Source: Cephalothrix spiralis (lineage: Eukaryota; Nemertea; Palaeonemertea; Archinemertea; Cephalotrichidae). From it: a stretch of DNA of 10,448 bases. Position 1 is the first letter of the stretch; every line of letters begins with the position of its first letter. The stretch is taken from positions 1-10,448 of the forward strand of contig JAUCNG010404361.1 in NCBI GenBank assembly GCA_032353305.1, read 5' to 3'. Of the stretch, positions 1 through 6,500 are shown in pieces. The translations under genes were made by a program, and so were the position numbers. The notes beneath the pieces were generated by a model. It was not told the DNA's origin. It did no database searches and saw only the letters and a program-made list of their open reading frames with translations.

Positions 1-2
1 CA

Positions 3-65
3 CACAGAGTTTCTTCTGCTGAAAGATTTAGGAAAATGGTTACAGATTACAGAGATCCAAGTTGA
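3..65 (+). CDS. Possible 3' coding end of an upstream plus-strand gene
   Basis: In frame 3 the first bases read HRVSSAERFRKMVTDYRDPS then TGA (63-65). The composition (mixed charged and polar residues, few Ile/Phe/Asn) looks more like a real protein C-terminus than the surrounding AT-rich translation. I do not recognise the protein. No AATAAA is visible soon after the stop. A rival frame (frame 1) is also open to position 162 but looks like AT-rich noise. The call is tentative because only 21 codons are visible. Confidence 0.27.
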   Translation, partial: HRVSSAERFRKMVTDYRDPS

Positions 66-410
66 TAAATCTTCTATAGCCAGTTTTGTGTTCGTGTGTT
101 CTCCCTATATATTCTCTGTGTTTCTCTGCTATGCAGATGAATTACAGAAACACAACATAATATGACAGTTTTCAGTAGTGCCAAGTGAGTGCATCTTGTC
201 TGATCTAACAATAAGGATATGACCATTTACTTCGTAGATTGAGCTAAAATACTTTATGATAACTGTTGTTAAGTTGATTTTCCATATCTAACTAATTTTC
301 TAAAAGTATATATGCAAGTCTTGATTTTACAAAGACGTTTTTTTGTTACGAGAGAATATGCATAATTGTCATTTATTTGTAGTTTCCATATTATGTCATA
401 CTTGATAGAT
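66..410. other. Noncoding, AT-rich, nothing recognised
   Basis: No convincing coding frame on either strand and no repeat of note. If 3-65 is a gene end, this would be its 3' untranslated and flanking DNA, but no canonical poly(A) signal was found. Confidence 0.4.
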
Positions 411-491
411 ATTCATAAGTCGCGAAAACCATTACAATTCATAAGTCGCGAAAACCATTACAATTCATAAGTCGCGAAAACCATTACAATT
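411..491. repeat. 26-bp tandem repeat, 3 perfect copies
   Basis: The unit ATTCATAAGTCGCGAAAACC plus ATTACA (26 bp) repeats exactly three times (411-436, 437-462, 463-488), with ATT of a fourth copy. Identical copies imply a recent expansion. Each unit carries a TCGCGA palindrome, the only CpG-rich motif in this AT-rich stretch. Confidence 0.95.
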
Positions 492-598
492 AGTCCATAA
501 CTGATAGATTATCGTGTACAATAATTGTGGCTATATTTCTGATGGCCATAGATTAAACATATAAAGATGTGCTTCTTTGGTTCATCACTCGAAATTTA

Positions 599-720
599 GC
601 GACATTCATTCATTAGTATCAGCGACATCTATTTATAGATAACAGCGACATCTATTTATTGATTTATAGCGATATCTATATCTGATAAAACCTGATGGAT
701 GCGATAATAGGTGTCGCTGA
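599..720. repeat. Degenerate ~23-bp GCGACATCTAT array with an inverted terminal copy
   Basis: Units begin at 599, 622, 645 and 669 with GCGACATTCAT, GCGACATCTAT, GCGACATCTAT and GCGATATCTAT, spaced 23, 23 and 24 bases; a diverged GCGATAAT follows at 701. The block closes with ATAGGTGTCGCTG (707-719), which matches the reverse complement of CAGCGACATCTAT at 12 of 13 positions. Tandem subterminal repeats with an inverted end suggest a MITE-like element, but no flanking target duplication was identified. Confidence 0.65.
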
Positions 721-1090
721 AAGGTTTAAAGTTGGTCTGTGATTATCCAATCTCTTAGTTTTTACATTCACACATAGAGATGTCAAAAAACAGTTATAGA
801 TGATCGACATACAAATTAAGGATCATTAAGGATAGATGACATTATATCCCCAGGATTATATCATGCCGCCAATTTTGTATGAGGTCGCTGGGCTTTATAA
901 ACTTAGTCTATAGTATTACTTTAACATTATTAAAAGTCACCATTTGATAGGCTTAACCAGTTTACAGTACATGTTTTAAAATGGATGCTGTGAGGAGTGA
1001 TCCTAATACCTGTGATTAGTCTATATCCGTCCAAAATATCAATTATCTGCTGTTCTCTAACTTTTTTGAATATTTTTGAATTTTTATAGT
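721..1090. other. Noncoding, AT-rich, little structure
   Basis: No coding frame is supported. The only local pattern is a short imperfect duplication, ATTAAGGATC followed by ATTAAGGATA, at about 815-834. Confidence 0.35.
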
Positions 1091-1094
1091 TTAT

Positions 1095-1397
1095 TCACGA
1101 GTGCTATTTTATGTGTAGCGATGAAATGGTCTATTTTTGTAACTGTGATAATCATATTATTTTGTTTTATTTATTTTGCAAAGGGATTACATTTGTATTA
1201 AAATTCCTTGAGTAACTTACTACGATGAATTTTTTTTATCTATGTAACAGCATCTTACCAGTCCCCTCATTGCTCTTAAAGGCCTTGAAATTTAATTTTT
1301 ATGACGTGTCAATACAACTTTGGTCGCGGGCTATAAATAATTACTAGTACTAGTGAGTTTTGATATTGCACTTAGTGCGATACAGAAATCACTCGTG
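1095..1397. repeat. Dispersed ACTCGTG / GCACT motif family, first cluster
   Basis: TCACGAGT at 1095-1102 (inverted), TACTAGTGAGTTTTGATATT continuing to GCACT (1348-1372), and ACTCGTG at 1391-1397. The 1348-1372 copy and the following ATTGCACTTAGTGCGAT form a loose inverted arrangement around 1371-1375. A related copy occurs at 2079-2105. This looks like fragments of a MITE family; boundaries are not definable here. Confidence 0.4.
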
Positions 1398-2078
1398 CTG
1401 TACTCTTTTTATGGCACTCGACCCATGTTGCATGTTTTAAAGAATGCTGATATAATAATGCATGCACACAGTCATGTTGTAAATCATACGCCGGAAGTTA
1501 AATAACTATGTAATTAAAACCTAAGTCTTTATTTACAAGAATACCTTAATACGATTCAAATATTTAATACTTATGTATAGTTCTTAAATTCTTTTATAAT
1601 TTGAATGATCTACTACCATCATAGGAATCATAAGTAACCATGTATTCATATATTGAAATAATTTTTGGCTCCTCTTGACTTTTTTACCATATCCATAATA
1701 TGACAATCGAACTTTTGGTTCTAACATTCAATGATACAATTAATTTTGTAGACATGTTTTTGTAGAATTTTGTCTAATATAACGCCCGGTATAGTTATCG
1801 GTACCCTTTCGGAAATTCTGAAAATCATATTTTCTGCACTTCAGTGACATGCATATTTTTTTGTGGTACATTAGTACCTATGTTATTGATTTTTTTAATT
1901 GAATCAAATTTTCCTAACTAAGATTCAGTTTGACGACTGCAATAAATCAATATTTAGTTATGTTTTGAACAAAGTATTATTTCTTAATTATTTATCGATT
2001 GGTCTATATTGTAGCTATCTCATTATTTTCAATTTTGGTTTTGAATCAATGCACTATATGCCATGAAAAGTTACTTAC
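1398..2078. other. Noncoding, very AT-rich, nothing recognised
   Basis: Stop codons are dense in all frames and no splice-flanked coding stretch or repeat array is seen. Confidence 0.4.
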
Positions 2079-2151
2079 TACTCGTGAATTTTAATATATC
2101 GCACTCGTCAGGGAAAATCAGGAAATTTTCATCCTTCGGTCAGGGAAAATC
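2079..2151. repeat. Second ACTCGTG motif copy plus 12-bp direct repeat
   Basis: TACTCGTGAATTTTAATATA continuing to TCGCACT (2079-2105) resembles the 1348-1372 copy. It runs into TCAGGGAAAATC (2108-2119), which recurs exactly at 2140-2151. The two blocks probably belong to one small repetitive element. Confidence 0.45.
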
Positions 2152-2335
2152 TCCAGTTGAAAATTGTAGTTTAACCAAAATCAACAGCTCTGCGAGGAGA
2201 ATGCCCTAACTCCTGATACTTTGATAGCCATCGAAAAGTTTTTCGGTGGTCAATGTGACTCTTTTTTTTAATCGGACTAAAATATAGACCACAAACGAGA
2301 AAGTGCATGCATTAATCAGTTAATCCGATACACAT

Positions 2336-2458
2336 AAAGGTGAATCGTATCCCGGTACCCTTGGATCAAGTTCCCAGTCTAACTTTAAATGTTGTGAACT
2401 ATGAACATTTCAAGTTAGACTGGGAACTTGATCCAAGGGTACCAGGAAAGGTGAATCG
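2336..2458. mobile_element. Possible foldback element bounded by 12-bp direct repeats
   Basis: Exact 12-bp copies of AAAGGTGAATCG (2336-2347, 2447-2458) flank the 40-bp hairpin, leaving six extra bases (TATCCC) on the left and three (AGG) on the right. Direct repeats around an inverted repeat are what an insertion leaves, but 12 bp is not diagnostic of a particular family and the unpaired edge bases do not fit a simple model. Confidence 0.4.
2354..2443. repeat. Near-perfect 40-bp inverted repeat (hairpin, 10-nt loop)
   Basis: The left arm 2354-2393 begins GGTACCCTTGGATCAAG and ends AAATGTT; the right arm 2404-2443 begins AACATTT and ends CCAAGGGTACC. They pair at 39 of 40 positions, with one T/C mismatch, around the loop 2394-2403 (GTGAACTATG). 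The unit sits between direct repeats AAAGGTGAATCG at 2336-2347 and 2447-2458. It could be a small foldback element with a target duplication, a template-switch palindrome, or a hairpin-RNA source. A 112-codon plus-strand frame through it is an artefact. Confidence 0.93.
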
Positions 2459-2945
2459 ATTACGGCTAGTTCAAAGAGGAGCCGCAGCTGTAGGGGCATT
2501 TCTCTATCTATCGCTATATGATTTGCACTTACCTCGGTCGCCAGGCTCCTGTTACCATATCGGTTACAGGAGTCAGTCTAATCATTCAAAAAGTTTCAGT
2601 GTTTTCTTTATTATTTTTGCTGTTTTTTTAGAACAGCGAGTCATTGTCATTAAAGACATCGTCAATGCTTATTTTTGAATGCTGTTCTATCATGTTCTCT
2701 GTTCATTCAAAGAGTACATGATGATCCTAGCTATAGTCCACATAATAGTCTGCATGATAGATTTTGTGACTACAATGTAGGCCCTATAGCTTTAATATAA
2801 TCAGTAATTCGATTTGCATCTCATTCTAAAGTATACCATGGACCTCTCATTAGTGACATTAGTTTCGGAGGGTATGGTTTTCTGGTAAAGAATTCACCCA
2901 TATTGTAGGCATATGAGGTAGGCTAATCTTGCTTTTATTTTTTAA
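2459..2945. other. Noncoding region with minor hairpins
   Basis: Holds CTCCTGTTACC and GGTTACAGGAG (about 2547-2574, one mismatch) and a 9-bp inverted pair TCTATCATG / CATGATAGA (2686-2694, 2753-2761). On the minus strand there is a consensus donor GAG|gtaagt (exon side at 2533) after an ATG at 2558, but no matching downstream exon was found. Confidence 0.3.
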
Positions 2946-3198
2946 TCAAAGTGACTGTTTATATTTTGCTATATCGCAAATTAACATGAACTTGCCAATT
3001 TCACGGGCCAAAAACTGCAGTACTAAGCAGAGGCAGGAAACGTAGCCTATCCAACTATCTCTGAGAATGGGGCCAATTCCTATAAAAAATCTGTTATGGG
3101 CAAGGTCTATGGAGTTTAATGTCTTTAAATGGAGCTCCCGTGCTTTATCTAACATTTTAGTACTGCGGTAACGATTATTTTCGGACCCTTCGTATGAA
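2946..3198 (-). CDS. Candidate minus-strand exon of unknown gene, divergent from IFT172
   Basis: A minus-strand frame is open from near 3235 down to a stop at 2946-2948. After a possible acceptor TTTCAG (minus strand, ending at 3199) it reads SYEGSENNRYRSTK, then MLDKARELHLKTLNSIDLAH starting at 3155, then NRFFIGIGPILRDSWIGYVS. GC content over 3001-3240 is about 42%, against about 20% over 3241-3300 and 27% over 2941-3000, as for an exon or an inserted element. The amino-acid mix looks protein-like, but I recognise no family. It could equally be a decayed transposon fragment. No clear donor was found inside; the open frame simply ends at a stop. Confidence 0.25.
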
Positions 3199-3361
3199 CT
3201 GAAACCGAATGCCTTAGCACATTTGGTTAAATCGAATGGTTAACATAAATATCACCAATTTATCGTAAAAGTATAATTTATAGCAACTAGATAACATAAT
3301 GTGATATTTTTCTTATAAAGTTTTCTTAGTAAAATTATAAACAATATTGTGCTTTAATAGT
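3199..3361. other. Very AT-rich spacer upstream of IFT172
   Basis: Little structure is visible. If the 2946-3198 candidate is real and is a first coding exon, this would be part of a shared divergent promoter; otherwise it is plain intergenic DNA. Confidence 0.3.
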
Positions 3362-3543
3362 TGACCAATGGTATTAGTTATTTGAAAGAAACAAATCAAA
3401 TATCTTCAAGTATGTACTGATTTATAGTTTCTCAAATTCCAATGCTGTTTTTGGTTTCTAATGACGCGGGTTGGCAAATTGCTTACTAAAATTCAAATAT
3501 AAACCCATTTATTCAACTTGAGTACGGCAAATGAATTGTTAAG
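3362..3543 (+). promoter_or_regulatory. Presumed IFT172 proximal promoter / 5' leader
   Basis: The stretch just upstream of exon 1 holds a CCAAT motif (3365-3369, in GACCAATGG) and a TATA-like AATATAAAC (core 3498-3503), about 40 bases before the ATG. IFT genes in animals are commonly driven by RFX factors through X-boxes. I see only half-site resemblances (GTTGGCAA near 3471-3478; ATTGCCAT near 3593-3600, inside intron 1), not a full palindromic X-box. In such AT-rich DNA these motifs are weak evidence. Confidence 0.2.
3531..3542 (+). promoter_or_regulatory. Possible minimal upstream ORF (three codons) abutting the IFT172 start
   Basis: ATG AAT TGT TAA reads Met-Asn-Cys-stop and ends one base before the IFT172 ATG (TAAG|ATG). 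If transcription starts upstream of 3531, ribosomes would meet this ORF first, and its stop sits almost on the true start codon, a layout compatible with leaky scanning or reinitiation. Whether it is in the mRNA depends on an unknown transcription start. Confidence 0.4.
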
Positions 3544-3582
3544 ATGCAGCTTAAACATATGAAGACACTATTGGTTCCCCAG
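3544..3582 (+). CDS. IFT172: IFT172 coding exon 1 (residues 1-13)
   Basis: This tiny first coding exon encodes [13 protein letters not shown], matching the conserved N-terminus (MxLKHxxTLLxPQ) of IFT172. It ends CAG|gtaata in phase 0 and is followed by the longest complete intron of the window. It is too short for ORF callers and was found by looking for the missing N-terminus upstream of exon 2. The exon probably extends 5' as untranslated leader to an unseen transcription start. Confidence 0.9.
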
Positions 3583-6500
3583 GTAATATCTTATTGCCAT
3601 ACATTGCTATTTAAAATACACTTTTTTTGTTAAATTACATTAAATGTTTTTCTTCTTCAAAAAAGTTCAGTTTTTTGTTATTTGAAATTTGATTTTAAAA
3701 CACTTGCTGAGCTGCAAACTGTTAATATTGTTATAATGACAGCTTGAGCTAGGCACTGTAAGCCTAGAAAATATTAATGTCACTAATATTGCCTTTCTAA
3801 AATGAATAATTGTGGATAAATAAATATGGCCATGAGAAGTCATACTTCAGTTTACTGTCACGGCGTCAGAATGAATTTTGGTGGGGAGGCCGGGCAGCCC
3901 ATTTCTATTATCTATTATATAAGAACAGGAATAGTAAGGCGACCATTCATAATAGGGGAGTTTCCTGTAAGATCGTCACTAAAAATTAAAAAAGTGATGC
4001 GTGCGCTGTCATTATTCATTATTATTCTAACTAACTATAAAATATAGGTAAGAATTCACCGATATAAAGGGTCAATTATACTCATTTCCTTATCAACTAT
4101 ATGGCATCGATGTGAAGTGGCAAAATGGCCGCCAAAAGACAAAATTCCCATCGAAATTAGCACGAAAATTAATCGCGTAATCATCAAAAATATCACTCTT
4201 CATAAAAGTTTACCAAATAGGCAGGGCCGCCGAGAGCGGCGACGGGCCCCGGGGCATAAATTAAAACCGGGCCCCTTTGTATATTTAACCTGTATAAACC
4301 TATATATTTAACCTGTATATTTCTGGTCGGGCCCCTGACAGGGCCTGGGCCCCGGGGCTCCAGCACCGGTTACCCCCCCTCTCGACGCCACTGCAAATAG
4401 GCTATAACTTTCTATAAACTAAATATTAAATTGGGATAATATATGGTTTATTTTAACATCAGATGTTATATATCGGAAAAACTAGATAGGAATTAATATC
4501 AATGGCGTGTTTCCGGTTATGGCTAGGGGGTACCGGTACGTCGGTAGTCCTAAAAACAACACAAAAATCAATTCAAACAGTTTCTTTTAGCTTGAGCTTA
4601 ATTTTAAAGGTGAGTCTCAAACTTAATTGCAAAATAATGACAAATGAAGCAATAATGAAATTATTTTGAATCCCAGGAAAATGACGGAAAACTCCCCTAT
4701 TACGACTAGCTGGTCGCCTAAATCACATTTGTGCATAAAACAGCATAATTTTACTTCACAATGAACATTATCATTTATGATCATCACCTGGTTGGTCAGC
4801 TCGCAATTTATAAAACATTTTATATTCTGATTGTAAAATCAATCATAGCTTTGTAAGCTTCACAAAATTGAAAATCAATTTAAATTAGTATAATTAATTA
4901 AATACCTTTATTAGACAGTGTCAGAGAGAAGACCTAGCTGAGTCACATTAACAACCTTGTCAGTAATACCACCTGCTAGGCTGCTATATACCCTAGTCCT
5001 AGGTGTCCCCTTATCCTAATATTCAGAACAGAATTGACATTCTTGATTCATGGAATTGAATTGGTTGGAATTTGACTCCCATCAAAATGTACACAGTCAA
5101 ATAATTTATATTTTCTTTTAGGAGGGAGCCTTAAAAATTACAGCAATGGCCTGGGCACAAAACAATATGAAGCTTGCTGTATGTACTGCTGATAGAGTAA
5201 TACTTCTCTATGATGAAAGTGGTGAAAAACGTGATAAATTTTCAACAAAACCTTGTGATTCTAAGGTAAGTGTCGTCATGTGAAAAGTAACTAAAATTTC
5301 CTCTGCTCTGATACCAGTAAACTGGATTTTATAGTATGAATTTATTAACATTTACCTAAAAGATTTTTTAACTAGTGTAGATACCAGTGTACTAAGATGA
5401 AGATATATATTGTCTAATCTTGCGTTAAATATAAATATTTTTATTTTCTACTGAACTGTATATGTATGTATTTTGTAATCTAGAGTGCTACAAGTAGTAA
5501 GCTATTAAAGGTAATGTCATGTAAATATTTTATTGTTATTTATAGATTTTATTCTATTTCTAGAAATATTTTAGATCTTTTTTATCTGCAAAATTATCTT
5601 TGCACAATAAGATCTTCCGTTTACAATTTTATATCGACTTTAGATCAATTAAGTATATCATTATGAGAAGGTTAACTTATGTTTTATGTGTATAAATAAT
5701 AAATATATATTAAATTGGAATTTCCTCCCTCTACACATGCAGGTCTATGGAACTCTCCCTACTCATTGAAACTCCCAAGTTTTTGACTCGCTCGAAAGTC
5801 GTAGTCAACCCGTATAGTTTCCGAAAGTTAGTGTAAAACCTAGGTCCAAGTTTATTATTTTGAAAAGGTCCTACTTAATTTGTGGCTTTTGGGCGATACA
5901 ATTTTTTGAAAAAAGATATGTTGGGCTTGTGCACCTAAATAAGTCAAACCAAATCGAAAATGATATCATATAATCGTATTGGACCATATGGATCAGTAGA
6001 AATAGGATTTGGGGCCTTAAAAAGATTGCAACATCAGCCCTGAGGCCCAAATGTGGGCACGATCCTTCGAAAATGTATACTTGACCCTAGAATATGCACA
6101 ACTTTCAGAAAAGGGTTGACTCAGAGCTGAACATTGATTATACCCAAAATTCCATGATTAAACCTGTGTAATACATAAACATGTATATAGTATATAGAAC
6201 CTCTATAGTTAAAAATCTCATTTATTTGTCATGAATTTAATTTTTTTTCTAGTATGGAAAGAAAAGTTACACGGTCAAAGGACTGGCATTCTCAAATGAT
6301 TCTCAAAAAATTGCAGTCGGGCAAACAGACAATATTATTTTCGTCTACAAACTTGGAGATGAATGGTAAGCTATATTCTCTAGCTGATTCCTCTATATTA
6401 TTAGATAATTAGTTAATGATAAAGCTTTGCCCTTCTTAGGCAACCAGTTTTGCCTTAAGATTTTATCTTCCATTAAATATTTCAATGAATCAAATCACGA

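Larger units (their letters stand above)
3937..4719. repeat. Long-range inverted arms enclosing the hAT MITE
   Basis: AGGCGACCA (3937-3945) and TAATAGGGGAGTTT (3950-3963) recur in inverted orientation, exactly, as AAACTCCCCTATTA (4689-4702) and TGGTCGCCT (4711-4719). The spacers between the two blocks are 4 and 8 bases. Two exact blocks in the right order on both sides make chance unlikely. They may be terminal or subterminal repeats of an older element of about 780 bp into which the MITE later inserted. Confidence 0.6.
3583..5121 (+). other. IFT172 intron 1 (1,539 bp, phase 0)
   Basis: It runs from CAG|gtaata to ttttag|GAG. It separates the 13-codon first exon from the rest and contains the hAT-type MITE (4222-4393) and two inverted arms around it (3937-3963, 4689-4719). 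Open frames at 3826-4047 and 4117-4311 run through repeats and have no protein-like features. Confidence 0.9.

Noticed and set aside
411-491. CRISPR array
   Set aside because: The units are directly contiguous with no unique spacers, and the DNA is clearly animal with spliceosomal introns.
2533-2558. Minus-strand ATG followed by a consensus donor (GAG|gtaagt), reading MVTGAWRPR
   Set aside because: The best downstream acceptor-like site on the minus strand (near 2195) leads quickly to a stop in the implied frame. A lone donor consensus is expected by chance in this much sequence.
2340-2678. 112-codon plus-strand open frame
   Set aside because: It starts inside the direct repeat, runs through both arms of the 40-bp hairpin, and ends in Phe/Val/Ile-rich noise. 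No family features were seen.
3826-4311. Open frames of 73 and 64 codons in intron 1
   Set aside because: The first spans one of the long-range inverted arms and the second runs into the hAT MITE. Neither has protein-like features or splice support.
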